DNA of 45,918 nucleotides from an uncultured Bacteroides sp. GTDB lineage: Bacteria > Bacteroidota > Bacteroidia > Bacteroidales > Bacteroidaceae. A model generated the notes under the pieces. The model ran no database searches and was not told where the DNA came from. It saw only the letters and a list, made by a program, of their open reading frames with translations. Position 1 is the stretch's first letter, and the number at the start of each line of letters is the position of its first letter. Made by a program: the position numbers and the translations under genes. The stretch spans positions 1 to 45,918 of the forward strand of contig CAJKOW010000012.1 of assembly GCA_905201685.1 (NCBI GenBank), read 5' to 3'. Below are positions 8,898-19,700 of the stretch, piece after piece.

Positions 8898-9563
8898 TTA
8901 TCTACGAACCTCAAGCATTTTATCGTAAGTAAAACCTTCGAAGTCATCAATGACACAATGGCATAACGACGCTATGCTTTCACGCGGATTGGTGGTAGCC
9001 AGACCAATGACATTTGCCCCGGAAGCCATCCCGGCCTTCAGACCGTTGAACGAATCTTCGAAGACGTATGTGTTCTCCGGTTCTGTTCCAAAGACCTTCA
9101 TGCCCAACAGGAAACAATCGGGCGCGGGTTTCGAACGGGTAAACATTTCCGCGGTCAGAATACGGTCGAAAAGAGTTTGTATTTCCGGACAAGAACGGTA
9201 AACAGCAGCCATCTTTTTGTCGTTCGAACTGGTAACAACCGCCATCTTCACACCATGACGGCGCAAGTCTGCTATAAAGTCAACGATACCAGGCACATAT
9301 TCATAGTCCATTTGCTGCTCAAAGCGGTCCAATTGTTCGGTAATCGTTTTTTGTTCCTGCTCTTTTCCCGGAAAGAATTTATCATAAATATAGGTCAGCG
9401 TCTGACCCTTGATAAGAAGTTCCAGATTGTCTATGGATAAATAATCTACTCCGACTTTATGCCAGAATATACTGTATTGCTTTTCCGTATCCATCACAAC
9501 TCCGTCAAAATCGAAAAGAACTGCAATCTTTTTCATTGCGTTATCCATACTTATTCCCTTCAT
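8898..9563 (-). CDS. HAD-superfamily hydrolase, beta-phosphoglucomutase-like
   Basis: A cytoplasmic haloacid-dehalogenase-type phosphatase or phosphomutase of about 220 residues. Motif I is VLFDFDGVVMDTE (nucleophile and acid/base Asp), motif II is AVVTSS, the motif III lysine is in RSKPAPDCFL, and motif IV is VFEDSFNGLKAG. The helical cap between motifs I and II is of the PGMB-like type. The exact substrate is not predictable. Starts are possible at 9563, 9548 and 9536; AAGGGA seven bases before ATG 9548 makes that one attractive, while the longest is listed. Confidence 0.88.
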   Translation of the reverse strand: MKGISMDNAMKKIAVLFDFDGVVMDTEKQYSIFWHKVGVDYLSIDNLELLIKGQTLTYIYDKFFPGKEQEQKTITEQLDRFEQQMDYEYVPGIVDFIADLRRHGVKMAVVTSSNDKKMAAVYRSCPEIQTLFDRILTAEMFTRSKPAPDCFLLGMKVFGTEPENTYVFEDSFNGLKAGMASGANVIGLATTNPRESIASLCHCVIDDFEGFTYDKMLEVRR

Positions 9564-9639
9564 AATTTATCCTATACCTTCTGTTTCAAGCCGACAAAGA
9601 TGAGAATAATCCGCGAACCATGCAAATAAAACGCTCAAA

Positions 9640-10500
9640 TCACTTCAATGTCATCCCTGTCAGTTGTTCCAATGTTCCGTTGAACACATTCAGATCCACC
9701 TCCTTTTCAATACCCGGAACACGCCCTACATCGGTATGCTGCCAAAATTCCCAATGTCCTTCGTAACGCACAGAATCAACATAGTAATGTGCTATCCAAT
9801 AGGGATAAGCATTGAATGCGGAATCATTCAGGTAACGTTGCTTAAACTTATAGGAAGTATATAATATAGGCTTTACACCGTAATGTGACTCTATACGATT
9901 GAGCCACACTTTCACCGCGGCCTGCAATTCACTTACGGATTTACGCCCGAGAGTTTCCACATCGAGTACCGGAGGCAAATCTCCACTGTCCAATTGCACC
10001 GTATGAATAAAGAAATCGGCCTGCCTCACCGGATCGGTCTGAGGAATAAAATAATGATAAGCACCCCTCACAAAGCCATACTCCTGTGCTTTGCTGAAAT
10101 TCTCGGCAAAACGATAATCACTATGATCACCTCCTTCCGTTGCCTTCATGAAAATAAACTGTATCGGGAAATCGGACTGCTGATTACGTGCCAACACAGG
10201 CCAGTCAATATCTCCCTGATAGTGGGAAATGTCTATTCCATGCACCTCGTAATCACAAGGAATGCAAACGCCATATCCTTTCTTTCCGTGACAAGGCTTC
10301 CAGCGATAAGCATAAGGTCGTACGAAAAACCAATAGAACGATGCCGTAAGAAACAAAACAATGCATACAGCCAACACATTGCGCAACCAATTGGGTATCG
10401 TACGTGTCAGATTCCGTTTTTTCGATCTGCGACTGTTCGAAGCACGAGAAGAAGAGGTAACAGACTTCCGACTTACTGCGTTTCTTTTTCTTGGGGACAA
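9640..10500 (-). CDS. GH25 family lysozyme, membrane-anchored
   Basis: Predicted peptidoglycan muramidase. A basic N-terminal tail (residues 1-40, rich in R/K/S) precedes one membrane segment (about 42-60, VLAVCIVLFLTASFYWFF), so the catalytic domain should face the periplasm. The GH25 domain (about 87-285) has HGIDISHYQGDIDWP with the conserved Asp near residue 90, MKATEGG, GAYHYF, PPVLDVET (catalytic Asp/Glu) and WEFWQHTDVG. The open frame has no ATG before the domain's lead-in: the only plausible start is TTG at 10500, because an in-frame stop lies just upstream. Confidence 0.9.
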   Translation of the reverse strand: MSPRKRNAVSRKSVTSSSRASNSRRSKKRNLTRTIPNWLRNVLAVCIVLFLTASFYWFFVRPYAYRWKPCHGKKGYGVCIPCDYEVHGIDISHYQGDIDWPVLARNQQSDFPIQFIFMKATEGGDHSDYRFAENFSKAQEYGFVRGAYHYFIPQTDPVRQADFFIHTVQLDSGDLPPVLDVETLGRKSVSELQAAVKVWLNRIESHYGVKPILYTSYKFKQRYLNDSAFNAYPYWIAHYYVDSVRYEGHWEFWQHTDVGRVPGIEKEVDLNVFNGTLEQLTGMTLK

Positions 10501-10563
10501 AATACGAAATTTTAATCAGTACTTAAAGAGTAAGATCACATACGCTTTCCATAAAGTGAAAGA

Positions 10564-10608
10564 CTACAAGGAAATAAGCAGCACAAAGCATGCTTATTTT
10601 CCTTGTAG
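10564..10608 (-). terminator. Terminator hairpin downstream of pfp
   Basis: CTACAAGGAAATAAGCA and TGCTTATTTTCCTTGTAG form a long stem with a short loop. On the reverse strand it sits about 50 bases after the pfp stop and is followed by a T-rich stretch (TCTTTCACTTT), so it probably ends the pfp transcript ahead of the lysozyme gene. Confidence 0.65.
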
Positions 10609-10656
10609 CCTGATCATCCATTAGCCAACAGCTAACGGCCTTTTATTTATGGACAC

Positions 10657-12303
10657 TTATTTAGCTTGTTCAAGCTGCAAAGTTTTGGTCGGCTGGTCGC
10701 ATACTTCTGTAGGACCAAAGTACTGTATCGGACCCGGATATACATAATCCGTCTCCTTGGCCCAACGTTCGCGCTGTGCAGCAAAAGCCTTGAAAGGAGC
10801 ACCATCCAGCTTAACCAATGCCTTCTGGATAACAGGTTTCATTTCACCGTTACGGCGTTCCATGTTCATCATCATAGTGATGGGCACACCACCTGCAATC
10901 CATTCGTCAGCAGGAGCTGTCGTATTGCGTACGGATGACATGTAACCGGTCTTGCCATTGGCAATCAGTGATGCAGCCGTGTAACCTAATGAATAGCAGT
11001 AGTCTGCATCGAAGTTTGAAGGAGCAGCGCAACGACCTTCGTAACCGAAGAAGTGGTGTTGAGCAGCAAACTTGCCAACAAACTTACCTTCGGCTTTCCA
11101 CTGAGCCAACTTGGTAGCAACCATCTCGGACAACAGTTTCTCAGTTTCAATCAGAGATACCTGAACATTTCCGTGCGGGTCGCGATCCAGTGTCAGCTGA
11201 CGGGCAACACCTTCGGGAAGGCTTGCATAGATAGCCGAATTTTCGGGAGACAACTTGCGGATGATGTAATCGCGCTGAGCTGACTTCTTGATCTGAGCAA
11301 ATTCCTCGGCATTGGCAGCCAGGAAATCATTCAGTTCGGCAATCAGACGTTTCATGGCAGGGATGAACTCGATCAGACCTTCAGGAATAAGAACAGTTCC
11401 GAAGTTTTTGCCTTCGGCAGCACGAACGGCAACGGCATTGGCTATGTAAGTTACCACATCGTCCAATGACATATTCTTGGCTTCAACCTCTTCAGAAATG
11501 ATACAGATATTGGGCTGTACCTGCAAGGCGCACTCCAATGCAATGTGAGAAGCCGAACGACCCATCAGTTTAATGAAGTGCCAGTATTTACGAGCCGAAT
11601 TACAGTCGCGTTGAATGTTACCGATTACTTCAGAATAAGTCTTGCAAGCAGTATCAAATCCGAAGCTGGTTTCAATCATCTCATTCTTCAGGTCGCCGTC
11701 GATGGTCTTGGGACAACCGATTACCTGTATGCCATAGTTCTTGGCAGCGTAATACTCGGCCAGCACACAAGCATTCGTATTGGAGTCATCTCCACCGATA
11801 ATAACCAGTGCCTTGATGCCCAGTTCCTTCAGAATCTCATAACCTTTTTCAAACTGGTCTTCTTTCTCTAATTTGGTACGACCCGAACCGATAATGTCAA
11901 AACCACCAGTGTTACGATATTCATCGATGATGTCGGCTGTCAGTTCCATATAGTTATGATCAACCAATCCACCAGGTCCCAGAATAAAACCGTAAAGGCG
12001 ACAATCCTTATTTAACTTCTTGATACCATCGAACAAGCCGGAAATAACATTATGTCCACCAGGAGCCTGTCCACCGGAAAGGATAACACCTACATTAAAT
12101 GCAGGATAGCTGACAGCTTCGTCAGTTGCCTCAAACTTAATCAGAGGCATCCCATACGTGTTAGGGAACAATTTTTTAATCTCTTCCTGATCAGCTACAG
12201 ACTGAGTAGCAGCACCGGCTACCGCCTTTACATGTCCTTTCAACGCTTTCGGAAGTTTGGGCTGATAGGCAGCCCTTGCAATCTGTAATGCACTTTTAGT
12301 CAT
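10657..12303 (-). CDS. pfp: Diphosphate--fructose-6-phosphate 1-phosphotransferase (PPi-PFK)
   Basis: Reversible glycolytic enzyme using pyrophosphate instead of ATP to phosphorylate fructose 6-phosphate; the usual phosphofructokinase activity of many Bacteroidales. At 548 residues it belongs to the long PPi-dependent class. Key motifs are VILSGGQAPGGHNVISG, IIGGDDSNTNA (an Asp where ATP enzymes have Gly, which is associated with PPi use) and CPKTIDGDL with the catalytic Asp. FIKLMGRSASHIALECALQ, a substrate-binding loop, follows. It is cytoplasmic and monocistronic as far as the sequence shows, and divergent from the DUF3667 genes. Confidence 0.96.
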   Translation of the reverse strand: MTKSALQIARAAYQPKLPKALKGHVKAVAGAATQSVADQEEIKKLFPNTYGMPLIKFEATDEAVSYPAFNVGVILSGGQAPGGHNVISGLFDGIKKLNKDCRLYGFILGPGGLVDHNYMELTADIIDEYRNTGGFDIIGSGRTKLEKEDQFEKGYEILKELGIKALVIIGGDDSNTNACVLAEYYAAKNYGIQVIGCPKTIDGDLKNEMIETSFGFDTACKTYSEVIGNIQRDCNSARKYWHFIKLMGRSASHIALECALQVQPNICIISEEVEAKNMSLDDVVTYIANAVAVRAAEGKNFGTVLIPEGLIEFIPAMKRLIAELNDFLAANAEEFAQIKKSAQRDYIIRKLSPENSAIYASLPEGVARQLTLDRDPHGNVQVSLIETEKLLSEMVATKLAQWKAEGKFVGKFAAQHHFFGYEGRCAAPSNFDADYCYSLGYTAASLIANGKTGYMSSVRNTTAPADEWIAGGVPITMMMNMERRNGEMKPVIQKALVKLDGAPFKAFAAQRERWAKETDYVYPGPIQYFGPTEVCDQPTKTLQLEQAK

Positions 12304-12419
12304 ATTTATTCATTTTAAAGGTGTACACATACGAATTAAAAAGCTTGGCAAATTTCGGCTTTTTTCAGAAGACTACATAACTTTTGGTAGCGAAAAGTAA
12401 GTTTCTATCACATTTTTTA

Positions 12420-12427
12420 TATTTTTG
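12420..12427 (+). promoter_or_regulatory. Putative -7 promoter motif for the DUF3667 pair
   Basis: TATTTTTG (TAnnTTTG) ends 36 bases before the ATG at 12464, in the divergent region with pfp. Confidence 0.5.
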
Positions 12428-12463
12428 CCGTCCGAACGACTACCTCAAATAATGTAACACCGT

Positions 12464-13828
12464 ATGCTAAAAGACTGGAAAGAGCGCTTGAAAGCACGTT
12501 CACGACGCGTTCATCGCAAGATTGAACTTCTGCGCCTGAAACGAATCCGAAAGAAACAGACGCCCCAATATACCTATTGCAAGAACTGTGGTACCCGCCT
12601 GGAAGGGATGTACTGTTACCACTGCGGACAATATGCGCTGGACATCGAACAACCGTTTTGGAAATACGTGCGCCAATACTTCGAAAACATGTATCAGTTC
12701 GACACCAAGATATGGCGCACCCTGTGGTATCTCTTCACCCGCCCCGGTTTCCTGACAAGCGAATTCAACGCAGGCAAAATCAACTCTTACGTTCATCCCT
12801 TCCGCCTGTATATGTGCATCTCCGTGGTATTCTTTGCCATATTCTTCATGCTGGTTGGCGAACGGGTAAACGACTTAAACGCACTGAATGACGGACGGCT
12901 GAGACGAGACATTGTGGAACAGCTGAAAAGCTCTGCTGCCGCAGCCGATACCACCGTTTACCTCTACCAGGCACCACAATTGATCAAAACCCTGACCCTG
13001 CGCTTTGGTATCGAAGATGCCGACCGGATCGTCTGCTATCAGCCGGTGGACAATCCATACGGGCTGTCACGCGCCACCCTACCCCGCCTGCTTGTTGACT
13101 CCTGCTTCCGTCAAACCGAAATCTCACCGCAGGATTGGGACTTCATCCGACAGTCTCGTACCCGGAAGAATCTGAATATAGAAAACTGGATAGACGGCAA
13201 AGATTACGGCCCCGATAACGTGGCAGCTATCCGCGCATTCCGTATTGACAGTACCTATACACAGACCGCAAACGGGACCGACAGTCTCGTACTACACCCG
13301 CAGAAAGTCTGCGCATGGACAGATGGCATGCAACAACAGGATGCCGAAGTAGATGCCTTGCAGAAAGAACAGTTTACCAACGACATGGTAGGCGATCTGT
13401 CCAAATGGACACCTTTTTTTATGATGTTTCTCCTGCCTCTGTTCGCAGCAATTCTGAAGTTATTCTATGGCAATAAACGAATGCCTTACATGTGGCACTT
13501 CGTCCATGCCATCCACCTGAATACGGTCTTTCTCATCCTCCTTTGCATTCCGTTAGTACCGCTCTTTGCCTACGGCATCGATGACATGCTGGCAGCCCGA
13601 CAAACGCTGAACACTGTACAGCAGAATTTTCTCAGCATCACCTTTACAGGTTTCCCCATTGCCATGTTTCTCTACATGTTGGTGTCTTTCCATACCGTCT
13701 ATCGCCAGGGATGGGTGAAAACATGCTTAAAGGCCCTGCTGTTTTTTACCCTGTTTACCATTATAGCAACGCTGCTGGCCTGTGTACTATTGCTGTGGTT
13801 GTTGGCAACGGAAGCGGAAGCCATATAA
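12464..13828 (+). CDS. DUF3667 zinc-ribbon membrane protein
   Basis: A 454-residue protein of the DUF3667 family, whose function is unknown. A very basic start (residues 1-35) is followed by a zinc ribbon, CKNCG and CYHCG at about 39-58, then an amphipathic, aromatic-rich conserved block (WKYVRQYFENMYQFDTKIW, then TRPGFLTSEFNAGKINSYV). One membrane segment follows (about 116-134). A large polar region, probably outside the cytoplasm, separates it from three hydrophobic segments near the C-terminus (about 310-450). A paralogue follows 29 bases downstream. Confidence 0.82.
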   Translation: MLKDWKERLKARSRRVHRKIELLRLKRIRKKQTPQYTYCKNCGTRLEGMYCYHCGQYALDIEQPFWKYVRQYFENMYQFDTKIWRTLWYLFTRPGFLTSEFNAGKINSYVHPFRLYMCISVVFFAIFFMLVGERVNDLNALNDGRLRRDIVEQLKSSAAAADTTVYLYQAPQLIKTLTLRFGIEDADRIVCYQPVDNPYGLSRATLPRLLVDSCFRQTEISPQDWDFIRQSRTRKNLNIENWIDGKDYGPDNVAAIRAFRIDSTYTQTANGTDSLVLHPQKVCAWTDGMQQQDAEVDALQKEQFTNDMVGDLSKWTPFFMMFLLPLFAAILKLFYGNKRMPYMWHFVHAIHLNTVFLILLCIPLVPLFAYGIDDMLAARQTLNTVQQNFLSITFTGFPIAMFLYMLVSFHTVYRQGWVKTCLKALLFFTLFTIIATLLACVLLLWLLATEAEAI

Positions 13829-13857
13829 TAATTAAAGAATGAATAAAGCATAAACAA

Positions 13858-15130
13858 TGAGACTCTCTGAAAAACTCTGCCAGCGCCGACGTCGCATCCG
13901 ACGTAACATCGAAGCCATGCGTCTGCGCCGTATCCGTCGCTATACTCGTCCCGGCTACACCCACTGCATGAACTGCGAACCAAGCTGAAAGGAATGTATT
14001 GCCACCAGTGTGGCCAGTATGCGCTCGACATTCATCAGCCCATGTGGAAATACATCCGCCAGTACTTCGAAAACATGTATCAGTTCGACGGGAAAGTGTG
14101 GATGACGCTCTTCCTGATGTTCACCCGACCAGGATACCTGACCAATGAGTTCAACGAAGGAAAAATAAATTCCTATGTTCACCCCTTCCGCCTGTATATG
14201 TTCATTTCCGTCCTGTTCTTCACCTTTTTCTTCATGGCTACCGAACGGATTACAGGACGTGCGCTACTGACGATGGCGGGGGAACAGATCCCCGATACGG
14301 TGATGAACGTACTAAGACGGACCGATGCAACGACACTGCCGGACACAACCATTTATGCCTACAACATGGAAACGCTACGCAACGTATTGGATGCACGCGG
14401 GGCAGAACAGGCCGACAGCCTTGTCCGCCTGCATTACGAGGATCGTGGTGACGAACTGAACTGCGTCACCCTCCCGCGTTTGCTCTTCGACTCCTGCCTG
14501 ACGCGCACCGCCCTCCACGAGGACAATCAGACCGAGGCCGACATACTGCGCAAAACGGCGAAATTAGGCGAGATGGATGAGGAAGAACTATTCTATCACA
14601 ACCTGCCTGCAGATTCGGCTACAGGACGCATTACAGCCGACACGTACGACTGGATGACACGCATCGACCAAAAAGATCAGCTTCAGTACCAGGCCACGGC
14701 ATCGTTCATATTGGGCCAGTTGTCCAAGTGGACCCCCATGTTTCTGATGTTCCTCCTGCCTCTACAGGCCTTGCTGTTTAAAATCTTCTACCCGCACCGA
14801 CGATACATGGAACACTTTGCCCATGCCACCCACCTGAGCAGTTTCCTGCTCGTACTGATGGCCGTGCCTGCAGGCATCTTACTCTGGGATTTCAATCTGG
14901 GACGTGACAACAATATCAACATCGGCTGCATACAAAGCGCCATTCTCTTCCTCTCACCCCTGGCGCTGCTGCTCTACCAGCTTGTATCCATGCGTACCGT
15001 TTACCACGACGGCTGGGGCAAGACTACAGTAAAGTGCCTGCTCGTCTTTGGCATCTTCAACCTGCTGGCATTCAGTCTCGCTGCTATGCTGATTATATTC
15101 CTCGTATTCAAGGCAACAGGAAAAATGTGA
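13858..15130 (+). pseudogene. Second DUF3667 protein, frameshifted in its zinc ribbon
   Basis: Paralogue of the preceding gene. From ATG 13858 the frame reads a basic start and THCMNCEPS, then stops at TGA 13986-13988. From 13979 the next frame continues without a break as TKLKGMYCHQCGQYALDI to 15130. The upstream paralogue reads NCGTRLEGMYC here, so one base is missing in the glycine codon at 13977-13978. The remainder is full length, with the FENMYQFDGKVW block and C-terminal membrane helices. It could be a recent inactivating mutation or a sequencing/assembly error. The ATG at 13994 could still give a product without the first CxxC pair. Confidence 0.8.
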
Positions 15131-15212
15131 TTTTCAGATATCAATTCCTCTTGCTCAGTATTATGTCGAAGGTCGCCTGCCCTCCCAATGGACAGCCAAC
15201 TTCCAACACAAA

Positions 15213-15286
15213 ATAACTCCGATTTCTACAGGAAATTTTTCTTATTGACAAGCAAAAGATTCATAACCTGTAAAAATCGGAGTTAT
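15213..15286. terminator. Long inverted repeat between convergent genes, probable bidirectional terminator
   Basis: ATAACTCCGATTTCTACAGG at the left pairs with CCTGTAAAAATCGGAGTTAT at the right: a 20-base stem with a single mismatch and a loop of about 34 bases. It lies between the ends of the second DUF3667 gene and the efflux channel gene. The loop is longer than in a classic terminator. Confidence 0.5.
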
Positions 15287-15311
15287 CTGTAGCGAATTTA
15301 CACTTTTCAGT

Positions 15312-16712
15312 CTATTCCCATCCCCCACCAAGTGCCTTGTAAAGATTGACCATCGTAATACGCTTGTCACGGATGGCATAACTCAAACTAAGCTGGGCTT
15401 CGAAATAAGTACGCTGGGCATCAAGCAGATCCATGTAACCGATGGCACCGTTTACATATTGCAGCTGTGCCAATTCAAGTGTGGACTTGGCCGACTGCTC
15501 CAGGCGCTGACGTGTATCGTAGATATCCTTTATCTTATTAAATTCGGTAATAGCATTATAGGCATCTTTAAATGCACTGAGTACAGTCTTTTCGTAGGCA
15601 TGGGCGGCACGTTCGCAAGCAGCTTTCTTGGCTTTGAGTCGTGCACGGTTCTTGCCCATGGCAAAAATAGGTTGCAACAGCGTACCACTCAACAAATGAT
15701 AAGGCGACTTCAAAATGTCAGACAGCTCTTCACTCTCGGCACCCAGATTGGCAGTCAGCGTAATGCTGGGGAAAAGGCTCGTAAAAGCAACCCCTACTTC
15801 CGCATTGGCTGCAATCAGTTCCTGCTCTGCCTGACGCACGTCGGGACGACGTTCAAGCAGTGTGGAAGGCAGACCTACCGGCAGGTTTTCGGGCAACACG
15901 ATATCTACAGTAATCGGCGTACGACGTATGCTGTGCGGGTATTCACCGGTCAAGAATGACAGTTCGTTTTCCTTCAACGTAATCTTCCGCTCCAGATCCG
16001 GAACCAGCGTCACTGTTTTCGCCAATTCCACCTGTGCCTGACGGAAAGGTATTTCGGAAATAAGTCCGCCCTCGTAACGCAAGCGTACCAGATGAAGACT
16101 CTCCCGACGCGCCTCTACGGTTTGTTGTACAATAGCCAACTCATTATCCAATGCCACCAGTTCGAAATAAGCCTGAGCCACCTGTGCCACAAGACTCATC
16201 TGCAAAGCACGCCGGCTTTCAATCGAACCGACAAACTCAGCCAGGCTGGCATCGCGCGCCCAACGCAACTTTCCCCAAAGATCAAGTTCCCACGAGATGA
16301 CACCTTTCAGGTCAAACTGATTATCCGGATTGTAGTGATCTCCACCATAATCATCAGCTTCTTTTTCGGCATAAACACGGAGTCCGACCGAAGGGAACAT
16401 ATTGGCTACGTCAATACGTTTCATGGCAGCCAGTTCCTTCACACGGGCTGCAGCCATCTGCATGTCTTTGTTATAAACCAATGTCTTTCTAATCAACTCC
16501 TGCAACAGCGTGTCGGCATAGAGCCATTCCCACGGATAATCGGCAAAACTGGTCGTATCCGTGTATAGCGTATCACTCCCGTGAATAGAATCTTGCAGCG
16601 ACGCGGGCAGATCCAATTGCGGACGGGTATAATGCTTGCCCAACTGACAAGCCGAAAGCAACAGCAGAGCGATAAGAAGTAACGGTAATCTGTTATATAC
16701 AATATGTCTCAT
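15312..16712 (-). CDS. Outer-membrane efflux channel lipoprotein (OprM/NodT type) of the RND pump
   Basis: TolC-like outer-membrane factor of 466 residues that completes the tripartite pump encoded just upstream. The signal sequence ends in a lipobox, LLLSACQLG, with the lipidated Cys near residue 21. Two OEP repeats follow, with VAQVAQAYFELVALDNEL in the first and LLDAQRTYFEAQLSLSYAI in the second; the stretch LLERRPDVRQAEQELIAANA is typical of the NodT subfamily. It is the last gene of the adaptor-pump-channel operon, 43 bases after the pump stop. Confidence 0.93.
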   Translation of the reverse strand: MRHIVYNRLPLLLIALLLLSACQLGKHYTRPQLDLPASLQDSIHGSDTLYTDTTSFADYPWEWLYADTLLQELIRKTLVYNKDMQMAAARVKELAAMKRIDVANMFPSVGLRVYAEKEADDYGGDHYNPDNQFDLKGVISWELDLWGKLRWARDASLAEFVGSIESRRALQMSLVAQVAQAYFELVALDNELAIVQQTVEARRESLHLVRLRYEGGLISEIPFRQAQVELAKTVTLVPDLERKITLKENELSFLTGEYPHSIRRTPITVDIVLPENLPVGLPSTLLERRPDVRQAEQELIAANAEVGVAFTSLFPSITLTANLGAESEELSDILKSPYHLLSGTLLQPIFAMGKNRARLKAKKAACERAAHAYEKTVLSAFKDAYNAITEFNKIKDIYDTRQRLEQSAKSTLELAQLQYVNGAIGYMDLLDAQRTYFEAQLSLSYAIRDKRITMVNLYKALGGGWE

Positions 16713-16755
16713 AATCTATTTTCGTTGTTTATCTTTAATATGGAAACCGACAGGC

Positions 16756-19700
16756 TTACGAACGCACCTTTTTCAACTTGTTCTTTGCTTTGTAGATCAT
16801 TACAAAGAAGAACGGCACCAACACAATTCCCACCGTAACGGCTACGATCATTCCAAAAAATACACCTGTACCGATAGCCTGACGACTGGCCGAACCCGGT
16901 CCGCTGGCAATCACCATAGGCAACATACCCAGAATAAAGGCCAACGATGTCATCAGGATAGGACGGAAACGCAAATGGGCAGCGTGCAATGCCGCTTCTA
17001 CCACATCCTTTCCGGCATCCGCCTCATCCTTGGCAAACTCCACAATCAGGATGGCATTCTTGGCAGCCAAACCAACCAGCATTACCAGACCGATCTGGAA
17101 ATAAGTATCATTCTCAAGTCCGCAAACCGAAACTCCCATGTAGGCACCTAAAGCAGCAACCGGCAACGAAAGCAGCACGGCAATAGGAATACTCCAGCTT
17201 TCGTACAGTGCCGCAAGAAACAGGAATACAAACAGGAATACCAATGCCAAAATCATACCGGTTTGTCCACCAGCCTGCTTTTCCTGATAGGACAGGCCGC
17301 TCCACTCAATACCGATATTGTCGGGCAGATGTTCGCGGGCTATCTGCTCCATCAGGTCCATGGCCTGTCCGGAGCTGTATCCCTGGGCTGCCGTACCACG
17401 GATTACCGCCGTATTGAACATGTTGAAACGTTTGATGCTACCGGGTCCTGTCGTATATTCGGTATTACCCAGTGCTGTCAGCGGAATCATGGCGCCGTTG
17501 CTTCCCCTTACGAAGAACAGATTGATGTTATCGCGGTGCTCACGATAAGAGGCCTCTGCCTGCAGATATACACGGTAGATACGGTTGAACATATTGAAGT
17601 CGTTCACATAGACCGAACCTGTATAAGCCTTCACCGTTGAAAAGACATCCGCCATCGGCACACCCACCATTTTCACTTTATCACGGTCCACATCGAAATA
17701 CAGTTGTGGTATCTCGGCTTGCAACGAAGACGACAAACTGCTCAACTCCTTCCGCTGCGAAGCATAGAACATCAGGGTGTCGGCTGCCTGTACCAGATTC
17801 TCGTAAGTAGCATCACCACGTGCCTCGAGCTGCATTTCAAATCCACCCGAAGTACCCAAGCCCGGGATCACGGGAGGCGTTGAAAGATAAACCTTACATT
17901 CAGGATATTCGTTAAACTCACGGTTCACGCGGTCCATAATCTCATCAATGGTCGTATCGTCGCGCTCCTTCCACTCCTTCAGAATAACCGTAAGCTGACT
18001 GCGTGCCTGGCTTGTTCCTACGCGCGGACTGGTACCCGTCACGTTCTGAACATACTCCACTTCGGGCATATTCATCAAAAAGTCAATGGCGCGGTTGGTC
18101 ACCGTACGGGTACGTTCCAGAGTCGCTCCTTCAGGCAGTTCCAATTCTACCGTAAAATAACCCTGATCCTCCACCGGCAAGAAGCTGGTAGGTATCAATC
18201 GATAGAATACAAAGATAAGCACTAACACCATTCCAAAACCGGCCATCACGCGACGTGGATTCTTAATCACCCGCTTGATGGTCGCTACATAACGGTGATT
18301 CCCCACATCCAGCCAGCGGTTAATGGCACGGAACACCCTGTTCTTAGGTTTATTCGGATCGGTCGGCTTCAGAATAAGCGAACACATCACCGGACTCAGG
18401 GTCAATGCAACGACTGTCGAAAGCAGCACCGATACGGCAATCGTCACACTGAACTGACGATACAGCTGCCCCGTGATGCCCGACAGAAAACTAACCGGCA
18501 CAAACACGGCTGCCAACACCAGCGAAGTAGCGATCAAGGCACTGGTCAGTCCGTCCATAGCCTTCTTGGTGGCTTCGTAAGCGCTCAGGTGTTCTTCTTC
18601 CATGATTCGCTCCACATTCTCTACCACCACGATGGCATCGTCCACCACCAGACCGATGGCAAGCACCAGTCCCAGCAAAGTCAATATATTGAGCGAGAAC
18701 CCGAAAATCAGCATAAAGCCAAACGTACCGATCAGCGAAATAGGCACCGCCACGATAGGAATCACCGTCGCCCGCCAGCTCTGCAATGACAGGAACACAA
18801 CCACAATCACCAGAAACAAGGCCTCGAACAAGGTCTTATAAACCTCGTGAATAGATTCCGAAATATACGTCGTCATATCAAACGGAAATTCATAAGACAA
18901 TCCTTCAGGAAAGTTCTTACTGATTTCCACCATCGTCTTCTTCACGCTCTCGGCCACTTCCATGGCGTTGGCGCCCGGCAACATATAGATACCCAATACG
19001 GCTGCATTACCGCCATTGATACCACTTTCCGTATTATACGACTGCGCTTCGAGCGACACGCGTGCCACGTCGCGCAAGCGTATCAGCGATCCGTCCGCAT
19101 TGGCACGAAGCACGATTTCCTCAAATTGGGCCGCACTGGACAAACGTCCCTGAGCCGTGATGGGAATCGTTATGTCGAGTCCTGTCACCGGTTGCTGTCC
19201 CAATACGCCGGCAGCCGATTCCCGGTTCTGATCCTTCAAGGCATTCTGCACATCCTGTACTGTCAGGCCAAAGTTGGCCAGACGGGCAGGATCCACCCAT
19301 ATCTGCATGGCATAATAACGGCTACCGATGTTGGACACACGTCCCACTCCCGGGATTCGGCGCAACAGGTCGAGCACATTGATTGTTGCAAAATTACTCA
19401 GATAGATTTCATCAAACTTTGGATCGTCCGAAGTCAAGCAGAGAGTCATCAGCTGGCTGGCCGCCTGCTTTTCTATCTCGATACCGTTCTGCACCACTTC
19501 GGCCGGCAGACGCGATTCCGCCAACTTGATACGGTTCTGAATTTCTACGGCCGCCAGATCGGGATCTGCAGAGATATCGAATGTGACCGTTGCCGAGAAA
19601 CCTCCCGAATTGGAGCTGTTCGACTCCATATAAAGCATTCCCGGCGTTCCGTTCAATTCCTGTTCGATAGGAGTTGCCACGGCCTGCGATACCGTCAGTG

